From JAUILH01 sp964230215 (lineage in GTDB: Bacteria; Bacteroidota; Bacteroidia; Flavobacteriales_D; JAUILH01), in the NCBI GenBank assembly GCA_964230215.1, contig CAXRGQ010000007.1, positions 186,001 to 250,000 on the forward strand: a stretch of 64,000 nt of DNA, given 5' to 3'. The notes under the pieces were generated by a model. It saw only the letters and a program-made list of their open reading frames with translations, had not been told where the DNA came from and did no database searches. Below, one piece after another: positions 27,070 through 35,159 of the stretch (the first letter of the stretch is position 1; the number at the start of each line of letters is the position of its first letter). The position numbers and the translations under genes were made by a program.

Positions 27070-27819
27070 ATGTCTACCGCCAAACTACATATAGATCGTG
27101 ACAATGTGCCCAAGCATATTGCAATCATTATGGATGGTAATGGTAGATGGGCAAAACAAAAAGGAGAGCAAAGGGCCTTTGGTCATGCAAGTGGTGTGGA
27201 ATCTGTCCGAGAAGCTCTAACAGCGGCATCTGAAATTGGTGTAAAACACTTAACTCTTTACGCGTTTAGTACCGAAAACTGGAATCGACCTAAAGATGAA
27301 GTAGAAGCTCTTATGAACCTTTTGGTTCAAACGATATTGTCTGAAGTGGAGCAACTCAACAAGAATAAAGTGCGACTTAAAGCTATTGGCGATATTGAAA
27401 ACTTGCCAAATGAATGTCGTGAAGCCTTATTAGTGGCTATTGACAAAACAAAGGAAAACGACAGAATCGACTTAATCCTTGCTCTATCATACAGCAGTAG
27501 ATGGGAGATTGAGCGTGCTATGAAAAGTATTGCTCAAGATTACGCCGATAAAAAAATTAGCCTAAAGGAAATAAATCAAGATTTAATTAGTTCTAAGCTA
27601 TCTACCAATGGAATACCAGACCCGGAGCTATTGATTAGAACTAGTGGTGAATGTAGAGTAAGTAATTTTCTTTTGTGGCAAATTGCCTATAGCGAGTTAC
27701 ATTTCACACCAGTTTTATGGCCTGATTTTAAACAAGAACACTTATTTCAAGCCATTCTGGACTACCAAGGTAGAGAAAGAAGGTTTGGCCAAATAAGCGA
27801 ACAAATAAATAACAATTGA
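27070..27819 (+). CDS. uppS: Undecaprenyl diphosphate synthase (isoprenyl transferase)
   Basis: 249 residues. Cis-prenyltransferase that extends farnesyl diphosphate with isopentenyl diphosphate units to form the C55 lipid carrier for peptidoglycan and surface polysaccharide. HIAIIMDGNGRWAKQKG (16-32) holds the catalytic Asp22; LTLYAFSTENWNRP and the C-terminal DPELLIRTSGECRVSNFLLWQIAYSELHF carry the remaining signature residues. The stop codon overlaps the TTG start of bamA by 4 bp (TTGA), coupling carrier synthesis to outer-membrane assembly genes. Confidence 0.97.
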   Translation: MSTAKLHIDRDNVPKHIAIIMDGNGRWAKQKGEQRAFGHASGVESVREALTAASEIGVKHLTLYAFSTENWNRPKDEVEALMNLLVQTILSEVEQLNKNKVRLKAIGDIENLPNECREALLVAIDKTKENDRIDLILALSYSSRWEIERAMKSIAQDYADKKISLKEINQDLISSKLSTNGIPDPELLIRTSGECRVSNFLLWQIAYSELHFTPVLWPDFKQEHLFQAILDYQGRERRFGQISEQINNN

Positions 27820-30368
27820 AGCATCTTTTAGCCATACTACTCAGCTTTACAGCTCTATTATCTGCGCACGCTCAGCCCGAGCATGACTACGATAATGTAG
27901 ACTACATGTCTCAACGTAAATACAAGATAAATGAGATTAAAGTTCAGGGAAATAATACCGTGGATGAAAACGCCATCCGCTTAATTTCTGGGCTAACAAG
28001 AGATCAAGAAATATCCATTCCAGGCGTTGATATATCTGAAGCCATTAGAAATCTATGGGACCAAAAACTATTCAACAACATTCAAATACTTCAGGAATCT
28101 ATTAGTGGTAACTACGTAAACCTAATCATCTTAATTGAAGAACTTCCTAGATTATCCAGAGTGCTATACACCGGTGATGTAACTAAAGGGGATGGTGAAA
28201 AAATCAATGATATAATCAACCTATATCCGGGTAAAATTGTAAGCGAGAACACGCAACTTGTTTCTAAGAATCATATTCGAAACTTTTATATTGATAAAGG
28301 ATATTTAAATGCTAAGGTAACAGTAACGTCTGAGCTTGACACCACTAAAAACAATGCGGTAAAACTCTTCTTTGATGTTCAAAAAGGCAATCGTTTTAAG
28401 ATAAATGATATAGTTTTCCATGGCGTTGAAAGCGTTAAAGAAGGCAAACTTAGACGTGCAATGAAAGAAACTAAGCGCAAGGCTTGGTGGAGAATATTCA
28501 AGCGTTCTAAATACATGACATCTCTTTATGAAAGTGATAAAATTGCAATGATTGGTAAGTTCAACAACATTGGACTAAGAGATGCCATCGTTAAATCTGA
28601 TACCGTATACAAGTACGATGACAAGACCATCAACATTGAAATAACAGTAGATGAAGGAAACACTTATTACTTTGGTGATTTCGAATGGTATGGCAATACA
28701 AAGTACAGAGCTGGTCAATTAGACACCATCCTTGGTATTAAAAAAGGAGAGGTCTTTAACCAAGGCCTTTTGGATTCTAGATTACACTTTAGCCAAGACG
28801 GAAGTGATATTACTTCTTACTACATGGACAGAGGGCATTTGTTTTTCCAATTAATTCCAAAGGAAAAAATTGTTACTGAGAACGACACCAACTTTATAGA
28901 TTATGACGTTCGTATTTCTGAGGGTAAAATAGCCTATGTACGTGATGTTAGGGTGTCAGGTAACACAAAGACAAATGACCATGTAATCTACCGAGAATTA
29001 AGAACCAAACCAGGTGACAAATTCAGTAGAAACGATATTATTAGAACACAGCGAGAGTTGAATAACCTTGGCTACTTTAACCCAGAAACCATGGGTGTAA
29101 ATCCAATTCCAAACCCATCAGACGGAACGGTTGACATTGAGTACACAGTAGAAGAAAAGCCATCAGATCAAATCGAATTATCTGGTGGGTGGGGCGGTGG
29201 CCGTGTAGTTGGAACATTAGGACTCGTATTTAACAACTTTGCATTAGGTAAGTTATTCAAAGGGCCGTGGAATCCACTACCAAGTGGAGATGGTCAACGA
29301 TTGTCAATACGTGCTCAATCTAATGGTTTGTGGTACCAGAGTCTTAACTTCTCCTTTACAGAGCCTTGGTTAGGTGGTAAGAAGCCTAATTCCTTAACTG
29401 TTTCTGCCTACCATTCAGTGCTTTCAAACGGTGTATCTAAAAAAGATGACGGTCGTGAAGATTTAAAGGTATCAGGAGCAGCGGTTGGTTTAGGTAGACG
29501 TAATAAGTGGCCAGATGATTTCTTCCAAACGTATATGGAACTGGGATATCAGCGATATAAAGTAAACAATTACGGTTCATTATTTGCCCTAGATAGTGGT
29601 ATTGCCAAATCAATTTATACTACTTTTCAGATAACACGTAACTCGCAAGATCAGTTACTGTATCCAACATCAGGTGCTCAAATAAAAGCAATGGCGAAAA
29701 TAGGATTGCCTATTAACTCCTTATTGCTCTCTGGCTTGTCAGATGCCGGATATGCCGGCTTAACACCACAAGAACGATATGCCTGGGTTGAGTACATCAA
29801 ACCTAAGTTTACAGTTTCGTGGTTTACAAGTCTTTCTAAGAAGAACAAGAAAAACAAACTGGTCTTAAACGCAAAAACAGGCTTTGGTTTCTTATTGCCA
29901 TGGAACAAAAATATTGGTATTCCACCATTTGAACGCTTCTACCTAGGTGGATCTGGATTAACAGGATTCAATAACCTTGATGGGCGCGAAATAATAGCGG
30001 CAAGGGGTTATGATGACAATATGCTTTCAAATACATTGGGTAGTCCAATAATTGCAAAATACGTTATGGAATTGCGTTATCCAATCTCTCTTAATCCATC
30101 TGCAACTATTTATACCCTAGCTTTTGTGGAGGGCAGTAATACCTGGGAAAACTGGAAAACTTTCAATCCATTCCAAGTTAAACGAGCGGCAGGTGTTGGT
30201 TTAAGAATATTCTTACCAATGTTTGGTATGATGGGCTTAGACTATGGATTTGGCTTTGACGTTCCAGACAATGCCTCAGGTGCCCAAAGATTCCTTCAAG
30301 AAGCTGGCGAGAATGGTATTAGAGGAGGCTTCCAGTTTACTATTGGCATGAATCTTGGAGATTTATAA
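27816..30368 (+). CDS. bamA: Outer-membrane protein assembly factor BamA
   Basis: 850 residues. TTG start at 27816 is chosen because the signal peptide (KHLLAILLSFTALLSAHAQ) begins right there and the codon overlaps the uppS stop (TTGA). About five POTRA domains follow (35-445: YKINEIKVQGNNTVDENAIRL, KGNRFKINDIVFHGVESV, GNTYYFGDFEWYGNTKY, GKIAYVRDVRVSGNTKTNDHVIYRELRTKPGDKFSR). The Omp85 barrel (about 455-850) has WGGGRVVGTLGLVFNNF, PFERFYLGGSGLTGFNNLDGRE and a final aromatic-alternating strand. A Lys/Arg-rich insert sits in POTRA 3 (MKETKRKAWWRIFKRSKYMTS), as seen in other Bacteroidota BamA proteins. Central component for folding outer-membrane proteins. Confidence 0.96.
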   Translation: MKHLLAILLSFTALLSAHAQPEHDYDNVDYMSQRKYKINEIKVQGNNTVDENAIRLISGLTRDQEISIPGVDISEAIRNLWDQKLFNNIQILQESISGNYVNLIILIEELPRLSRVLYTGDVTKGDGEKINDIINLYPGKIVSENTQLVSKNHIRNFYIDKGYLNAKVTVTSELDTTKNNAVKLFFDVQKGNRFKINDIVFHGVESVKEGKLRRAMKETKRKAWWRIFKRSKYMTSLYESDKIAMIGKFNNIGLRDAIVKSDTVYKYDDKTINIEITVDEGNTYYFGDFEWYGNTKYRAGQLDTILGIKKGEVFNQGLLDSRLHFSQDGSDITSYYMDRGHLFFQLIPKEKIVTENDTNFIDYDVRISEGKIAYVRDVRVSGNTKTNDHVIYRELRTKPGDKFSRNDIIRTQRELNNLGYFNPETMGVNPIPNPSDGTVDIEYTVEEKPSDQIELSGGWGGGRVVGTLGLVFNNFALGKLFKGPWNPLPSGDGQRLSIRAQSNGLWYQSLNFSFTEPWLGGKKPNSLTVSAYHSVLSNGVSKKDDGREDLKVSGAAVGLGRRNKWPDDFFQTYMELGYQRYKVNNYGSLFALDSGIAKSIYTTFQITRNSQDQLLYPTSGAQIKAMAKIGLPINSLLLSGLSDAGYAGLTPQERYAWVEYIKPKFTVSWFTSLSKKNKKNKLVLNAKTGFGFLLPWNKNIGIPPFERFYLGGSGLTGFNNLDGREIIAARGYDDNMLSNTLGSPIIAKYVMELRYPISLNPSATIYTLAFVEGSNTWENWKTFNPFQVKRAAGVGLRIFLPMFGMMGLDYGFGFDVPDNASGAQRFLQEAGENGIRGGFQFTIGMNLGDL

Positions 30369-30397
30369 ACGATTTTAGTATTTTCGCCATCTCGGCA

Positions 30398-30922
30398 ATG
30401 AAAACAAACAAAATGAAAAAAGGAGCACTATTACTTTTGATGTTAGTTGGTTTCGCGTTACACGGAGTTGCTCAGAAATATGCTTACGTTGATAGTAAGT
30501 ACATTTTAGACAAAGTTCCGGCATACAAAGAAGCTCAAAAACAAATTGATGAATTGTCTGAAAAATGGCAAAAAGAAGTAGAAGCCAAATACGCCGAAAT
30601 TGAAACAAAAGATAAGGCGTATCAAGAAGAAAAAATAATTCTACCTGACGACATTAAGAAGAAAAGAGAACAAGAAATAGCTCAAATGCTAAATGAAGTC
30701 CGTGAGTTTCAGAAAGCCAAGTTTGGTGTTAACGGCGAGTTATTTCAAAAAAGACAAGAGCTAATCAAACCTATACAGGATAAACTATACAAAGCAATTA
30801 AAGATGTTTCTGGCGAGCGCTATTCAATGGTGTTTGACAAAGCAAACCAATCAAATCTATTATATGCAGACCCTAAGCTAGATATTAGCGATAGAGTGCT
30901 GCGTGAAATGGGAGTAAACTAA
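30398..30922 (+). CDS. OmpH/Skp-family periplasmic chaperone, copy 1
   Basis: 174 residues. Signal peptide ending VAQK (about residue 25) if ATG 30398 is used; the in-frame ATG at 30413 also gives a good signal peptide, so the start is uncertain by five codons. The mature part is the OmpH pattern: YAYVDSKYILDKVPAYKEAQKQIDEL, a long charged coiled coil (40-120), then the beta-strand end YSMVFDKANQSNLLYADPKLDISDRVLREMG. Skp holds unfolded outer-membrane proteins on the way to BamA. Directly after bamA and before a second copy. Confidence 0.92.
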   Translation: MKTNKMKKGALLLLMLVGFALHGVAQKYAYVDSKYILDKVPAYKEAQKQIDELSEKWQKEVEAKYAEIETKDKAYQEEKIILPDDIKKKREQEIAQMLNEVREFQKAKFGVNGELFQKRQELIKPIQDKLYKAIKDVSGERYSMVFDKANQSNLLYADPKLDISDRVLREMGVN

Positions 30923-30934
30923 AAAAAAGCAACG

Positions 30935-31432
30935 ATGAAAAAATTACTACTAGTTATGATGTTGGCACTGTGCGGAGGATCGTTCGCCCAGAAAATAGCC
31001 CACGTTTACACGGATAAGGTACTTACTGACCTACCTGAGTATAAAGAAGCACAAGCAGAAATTGAAAAAAGACAATTAGCTGCACAAAAAAGATTAGTTA
31101 AGATGGATTCCACTTACAAAGCTCTTTTAACCGAATACCAAGCAGGACAAGGTACAATGAGTGAAATCAAGCGTAAGACTATGGAGCAAGATATCACTGA
31201 TTTACAACAGAGAATTCCTCAAGTTGAACAGGAAGAAACTCAAAAAATCAATCAACTTCAACAAAACTACATGGCCAGTTTGTCTGATAAAATTCAGAAA
31301 TCAATTGATAAAGTTGCAGAGGCTGGAGGTTACACATATGTTATTGATGCGCAGGTTCTGCACTACGTAAATGGTGGAATAGACATTACTAATGACGTGC
31401 GGAAAGACCTTGGTCTGGCGGCTACCGAATAA
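30935..31432 (+). CDS. OmpH/Skp-family periplasmic chaperone, copy 2
   Basis: 165 residues; signal peptide to FAQK (about residue 19), then IAHVYTDKVLTDLPEYKEAQAEIEKRQ, a Gln/Lys-rich coiled coil (35-120), and a closing GGYTYVIDAQVLHYVNGGIDITNDVRKDLGL. Same fold as copy 1 with clear divergence. Twin OmpH genes after bamA are the rule in Bacteroidota; the copies may form mixed trimers. A strong terminator follows 21 bp after the stop, ending the uppS-bamA-ompH run. Confidence 0.93.
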   Translation: MKKLLLVMMLALCGGSFAQKIAHVYTDKVLTDLPEYKEAQAEIEKRQLAAQKRLVKMDSTYKALLTEYQAGQGTMSEIKRKTMEQDITDLQQRIPQVEQEETQKINQLQQNYMASLSDKIQKSIDKVAEAGGYTYVIDAQVLHYVNGGIDITNDVRKDLGLAATE

Positions 31433-31453
31433 TAGTCCATTAACGAAACTTTT

Positions 31454-31494
31454 AAACCCTGACTTCAGCCCAAGGCTGATCGTCAGGGTTTTTT
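31454..31494 (+). terminator. Rho-independent terminator after the bamA-ompH operon
   Basis: Ten-bp outer stem AAACCCTGAC/GTCAGGGTTT (31454-31463 with 31482-31491) with an inner AGCC/GGCT stem, ending in a run of six T. Placed 21 bp past the second ompH stop and just before murI. Confidence 0.9.
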
Positions 31495-31496
31495 AA

Positions 31497-31504
31497 TACA
31501 TTTA
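31497..31504 (+). promoter_or_regulatory. Candidate -7 box of murI, 4 nt before ATG
   Basis: TACATTTA (one mismatch to TAnnTTTG) ends 4 nt before the murI ATG and lies immediately after the terminator, where a new promoter is required. No clear -33 element. Confidence 0.35.
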
Positions 31505-31508
31505 CTTT

Positions 31509-32324
31509 ATGGGAGCAATTGGAGTGTTTGATTCTGGCTACGGTGGTCTAACCATCCTAGAGGCTATTCGCCAAGAACTCCCAAATCACGATTTTATATA
31601 TCTGGGAGATAATGCTAGAACACCCTATGGAAGTCGTTCGTTTGAAGTTGTGTATGAATATACCTTGCAAGCAGTAAATCGCTTGTTTGATATGGGATGC
31701 GAATTGGTAATTGTAGCATGTAATACTGCCTCCGCAAAAGCGCTCAGAAGCATTCAGCAAAAAGATTTAATCAAACGAACCGATAAAAAACGTGTCCTTG
31801 GGGTCATTAGACCAACAACCGAAATTATAGGAAATCTGAGTAAAAGCAAGCATGTTGGAATTCTTGGAACAGAGGGAACAGTACGCTCAAATTCGTACGC
31901 GATTGAAGTCGCTAAGTTCTTTCCCGAGTTAACTGTACATCAGCATTACTGTCCTATGTGGGTGCCATTAGTGGAAAATAATGAGTACGCCACTGAAGGC
32001 GGAGAATATTTTATTAAAAAAGACATTGAAGCCATTTTATCAATGCACGAAGGTATAGACACTATCGTACTTGCATGCACCCATTATCCACTGCTCATTA
32101 ATCAGATTAAGAAATATACCCCAGAGCATATAAAAGTTATTTCTCAAGGACCTATTGTAGCCAAGAGTTTAAAAGAATATCTAGATAGACACCCGGACAT
32201 GAATGCCTTACTTGGTAAATCGGGATTGTGCACGTATTATACTACCGAAAACCCCAGTAGCTTTGATAGAAATGCACATCATTTTGTAGTGGGAAATGTG
32301 CATTCTAAACACCTTCACTTATAG
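31509..32324 (+). CDS. murI: Glutamate racemase
   Basis: 271 residues. Interconverts L- and D-glutamate in the cytoplasm to supply D-Glu for peptidoglycan. GVFDSGYGGLTIL (5-17; Asp8, Ser9), YLGDNARTPYG (31-41), IVACNTASA with catalytic Cys71, and VLACTHYPLL with catalytic Cys190-Thr191-His192 are all intact. It sits after the OmpH terminator, so it is probably transcribed separately, although its position behind bamA-ompH is conserved in many Bacteroidota. Confidence 0.97.
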   Translation: MGAIGVFDSGYGGLTILEAIRQELPNHDFIYLGDNARTPYGSRSFEVVYEYTLQAVNRLFDMGCELVIVACNTASAKALRSIQQKDLIKRTDKKRVLGVIRPTTEIIGNLSKSKHVGILGTEGTVRSNSYAIEVAKFFPELTVHQHYCPMWVPLVENNEYATEGGEYFIKKDIEAILSMHEGIDTIVLACTHYPLLINQIKKYTPEHIKVISQGPIVAKSLKEYLDRHPDMNALLGKSGLCTYYTTENPSSFDRNAHHFVVGNVHSKHLHL

Positions 32325-32367
32325 CAGTTAACATTGTTTTGTGAGCAGAATGTAAGGTGCGGTGGGA

Positions 32368-32395
32368 TTTGCTAGCACTTTTGCTCGTAAAATTG
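32368..32395 (+). promoter_or_regulatory. Candidate promoter of cvpA-like gene
   Basis: TTTG (32368-32371), 16-nt spacer, TAAAATTG (32388-32395; one mismatch to TAnnTTTG), then 4 nt to the ATG at 32400. This implies a leaderless or nearly leaderless mRNA. Confidence 0.35.
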
Positions 32396-32399
32396 TAGT

Positions 32400-32951
32400 A
32401 TGAACCTCTTGGACATAATGTTATTGATACCTATTGCCTATGGAGCATGGGTAGGGTTTAACAAGGGACTAATCATATCGGTGGCAACCATGCTCGCGTT
32501 GGTATTGGGTGTGTGGGGCGGTATCGTATTTTCTGACTACGTATCTGAAGGCCTTCTGGAGCAATTCGATAGCGAAAGTAAATACCTTCCAGTGGTTGCC
32601 TTTGCGATAACTTTTATTGCCATTGCAGTGGCTGTTTACTTTATTGGAAAGCTTATTGAAAAATCTGTGAACATGGTGGCAATGAAACCTGTGAACAAAA
32701 TTAGCGGATTAATATTCGGTGGAGTTAAATGGTTGTTTGCGCTTTCTGTTGCACTTGTTATCATAGAAGGCTTTGACCAAGAATCCAACTTCATCTCTGC
32801 CGATTCAAAATCAAAATCTAGTTTATACGCGCCAGTAAAACAAGTTTCTATTACATCTCTGCCTGCGCTAAAAGACAGTAAAGTAGTAATTGAACAAATC
32901 GATCAAGGATTGGAAATTATTCAGGCGGATAGTTTGTTGACGCAGTATTAG
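32400..32951 (+). CDS. CvpA-family inner-membrane protein
   Basis: 183 residues. Four hydrophobic segments (about 5-22, 27-47, 64-87, 105-125) in the CvpA pattern: LDIMLLIPIAYGAWVGFNKGLIISVATMLALVLGVWGGI, AFAITFIAIAVAVYFIGKLIEKSVNMVAMKPVNKISGLIFGGVKWLFAL. CvpA proteins are linked to colicin V production and envelope homeostasis in proteobacteria, but the molecular role is unclear. The 3' end overlaps the converging lipoprotein gene by 4 bp. Confidence 0.85.
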   Translation: MNLLDIMLLIPIAYGAWVGFNKGLIISVATMLALVLGVWGGIVFSDYVSEGLLEQFDSESKYLPVVAFAITFIAIAVAVYFIGKLIEKSVNMVAMKPVNKISGLIFGGVKWLFALSVALVIIEGFDQESNFISADSKSKSSLYAPVKQVSITSLPALKDSKVVIEQIDQGLEIIQADSLLTQY

Positions 32952-33886
32952 CCATAAGCACAGCCACCCTTAGCACAATCTACCTCTAGATCGTTTTCTT
33001 TAGGACTACGTAATTCCTCTTTACGTTTTAAAAGCTTAGAGATTTCTTCTTCACTCAAATCGGTGTCATTAATGATCCTTTCTATTTCAGCAATTATCTT
33101 ATTAGCACTGTACATATAGCTTCTGTACGTGTGAAGCATTTCCATTGCGTTTGTTCTCAACGGTTTTAAGTATTTCTCGTAGTTTAAACCATAATCTCTT
33201 TCAAATTCATCGTAAGCCACAATGAAATTATAGATAGAAGAGTCTCCAACCAAGCTTGATCCTCCGTAATCCCAAGTCTGTCCAAACCAAGTTTTAAATC
33301 CATATTCAACACAATGTCCCGAGTGTCCTTCAGCAGCAAGCCATATAGCCGTAAATGCATCATCTTCTTTACCTTTTGTCAATCTAGCAAGACTATCCAT
33401 TTTTACAGGTGAAAAGGTGTACTCATTTTCGGTGCATTCGGCTACACAAGTAATCATCAGGCCATAAAACTTTTTCTGCAAACCACTCTCCTCAAATGCC
33501 CTGACCATTTCATAAGCCTCATAGCTCTCTGGATAACCACCTATCTCACCAGACAAATCTGCCCTCAATTTCATACCCTCGTCAAACCACCTCTTAAAGT
33601 CTTTATCCGTCTCAAGATTACCTGCGTTTTCACACCACTCCTCTAATCTGTTCCAATGTTTTGTTTTGTGATACTTTGCAAAAAGGATTGAATCCGCCTC
33701 TGTAAAATAGGAGGTTTCTTCCTCTTCAATTGGTATTTCAACTGAATCCGATACAAGCGTATCCTCAAGAGTTATAGAATCCTTAGCCGAAGACTCCTGA
33801 TTTGAAGCTGTCTTGTCCCCTTCCGATTTATCCTCACCACATGCTGCCAGAAGGATAAGGACACTTAGGTAAATTAGTTTTTTCAT
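32948..33886 (-). CDS. Lipoprotein of unknown function with C-terminal double-Cys tail
   Basis: 312 residues, lipobox ILLAAC with Cys16, then a Ser/Glu/Asp-rich linker (17-65) and a helical domain (70-260). The family is not recognised. The last 15 residues include DCAKGGCAYG, a CX4C pair at the very C-terminus after a charged helix (SEEEISKLLKRKEEL); another Cys-rich patch is ITCVAECTEN (about 148). Start codon overlaps the pgk stop (TAATG), so it is cotranscribed with pgk. Probably outer-membrane-anchored; the CX4C tail could be a disulphide or metal site. Confidence 0.75.
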   Translation of the reverse strand: MKKLIYLSVLILLAACGEDKSEGDKTASNQESSAKDSITLEDTLVSDSVEIPIEEEETSYFTEADSILFAKYHKTKHWNRLEEWCENAGNLETDKDFKRWFDEGMKLRADLSGEIGGYPESYEAYEMVRAFEESGLQKKFYGLMITCVAECTENEYTFSPVKMDSLARLTKGKEDDAFTAIWLAAEGHSGHCVEYGFKTWFGQTWDYGGSSLVGDSSIYNFIVAYDEFERDYGLNYEKYLKPLRTNAMEMLHTYRSYMYSANKIIAEIERIINDTDLSEEEISKLLKRKEELRSPKENDLEVDCAKGGCAYG

Positions 33887-35079
33887 TATTCCTGAATTGC
33901 TGCAATTCCCGGAAGTACTTTCCCTTCTAAAAACTCCAACATAGCTCCTCCCCCAGTACTCACGTGACTTACGTGTTCTTTTAATTCATATTTATTCACG
34001 GCTGCAACCGAATCCCCCCCGCCAACAAGCGAAAATGCCCCTCGCTCTGTTGCACTCACAACCGCATAAGCGACTTCTTTTGTTCCATTTTCAAAGTTCG
34101 AAAATTCAAAAACTCCCATTGGACCGTTCCAAAGTATGGTTTTTGACTCATGCAAACACGTTTTGTAGTGCTCTATAGCCTTAGGACCGATATCCATGCC
34201 CATCCATCCATCCGGAATACTATCCGTGGGATAAGTACCCCTCTCTGCGTCATTATCAAACGCATTAGACGCTTCCGTATCTTCAGGAAGAAAAACACGT
34301 ACGCCCTTATCCTCGGCATCTTTTAGAATCTGTAATGCTGTATTCAATTGATCATCTTCAACTAAACTGTTCCCAACCTTACCACCTTGCGCTTTAGCGA
34401 ATGTGTAGGCCATTCCTCCTCCAATAATTAAATTATCAATCTTATCTAATAAGTTGGTGATAATTGAAATTTTTGACGACACCTTTGCTCCTCCAACAAT
34501 CGCTGTAACTGGCTTCTTGCCGTTTTTAAATACTTCCTCAACACTCTTTATTTCCTTTTCAATCAGATAGCCAAACAACTTATCATTTGGAAAAAACTTA
34601 GCTACAATGGTAGTTGATGCATGTGCCCTATGCGCTGTACCAAAGGCATCATTTACATATACGTCACCATGTTTAGACAACTCCTCTGCAAAATTTTCAG
34701 AACCTGCAGTTTCTTGCTTGTAAAAACGCAGATTTTCCAACAACACCACCTCACCCATAGACATATTGGCGGTTATATTTAGCGTGTCCTCGCCAATACA
34801 ATCTTGGCAGAATTTAACCTCCTGGCCAATCAAATCACTCAATCTAGAAACGATATGTGCAAGTGAAAACTTATCCTCAGGACCGTTTTTTGGTCGACCC
34901 AAATGAGACATTAACACTACTGCCCCGCCATCATCTAATACCTTTCTTATCGTTGGCAATGCCGCCCGAATGCGCGTATCATCCGTTACTTCAAAACTTG
35001 TCTTATCCAAGGGAACATTAAAATCCACACGAATTAATGCTCGTTTGCCACTAAAGTTATAGCCGTCTATTTTACTCAT
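33886..35079 (-). CDS. pgk: Phosphoglycerate kinase
   Basis: 397 residues from ATG 35079. A frame extension of 55 codons upstream is not protein-like, covers the promoter and overlaps the divergent holB start, so it is rejected. Transfers phosphate from 1,3-bisphosphoglycerate to ADP in glycolysis. RVDFNVPLD (17-25), SHLGRPKNG (58-66), LLENLRFY, GTAHRAHAST, VGGAKVSSKI, ILWNGPMGVFEF and GGGDSVAAV (353-361, nucleotide loop) are present. Length and motifs are typical of an active enzyme. Confidence 0.97.
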   Translation of the reverse strand: MSKIDGYNFSGKRALIRVDFNVPLDKTSFEVTDDTRIRAALPTIRKVLDDGGAVVLMSHLGRPKNGPEDKFSLAHIVSRLSDLIGQEVKFCQDCIGEDTLNITANMSMGEVVLLENLRFYKQETAGSENFAEELSKHGDVYVNDAFGTAHRAHASTTIVAKFFPNDKLFGYLIEKEIKSVEEVFKNGKKPVTAIVGGAKVSSKISIITNLLDKIDNLIIGGGMAYTFAKAQGGKVGNSLVEDDQLNTALQILKDAEDKGVRVFLPEDTEASNAFDNDAERGTYPTDSIPDGWMGMDIGPKAIEHYKTCLHESKTILWNGPMGVFEFSNFENGTKEVAYAVVSATERGAFSLVGGGDSVAAVNKYELKEHVSHVSTGGGAMLEFLEGKVLPGIAAIQE

Positions 35080-35098
35080 TTTAAAAAAGGATTTGTCA

Positions 35099-35106
35099 CA
35101 AATGTA
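35099..35106 (-). promoter_or_regulatory. Candidate -7 box of pgk
   Basis: TACATTTG on the minus strand, exact TAnnTTTG, 19 bp before the pgk ATG at 35079. It supports the shorter pgk start. No good -33 match. Confidence 0.42.
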
Positions 35107-35147
35107 ATTGTTAGAATATAAATTATGCCACTCATTTAAATTAAACT

Positions 35148-35155
35148 TAACTTTG
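35148..35155 (+). promoter_or_regulatory. Candidate -7 box of holB, 4 nt before ATG
   Basis: TAACTTTG, exact TAnnTTTG, ending 4 nt before the holB ATG at 35160. It faces away from the pgk box 41 bp to the left, giving a compact divergent promoter pair. Confidence 0.38.
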
Positions 35156-35159
35156 GGAT

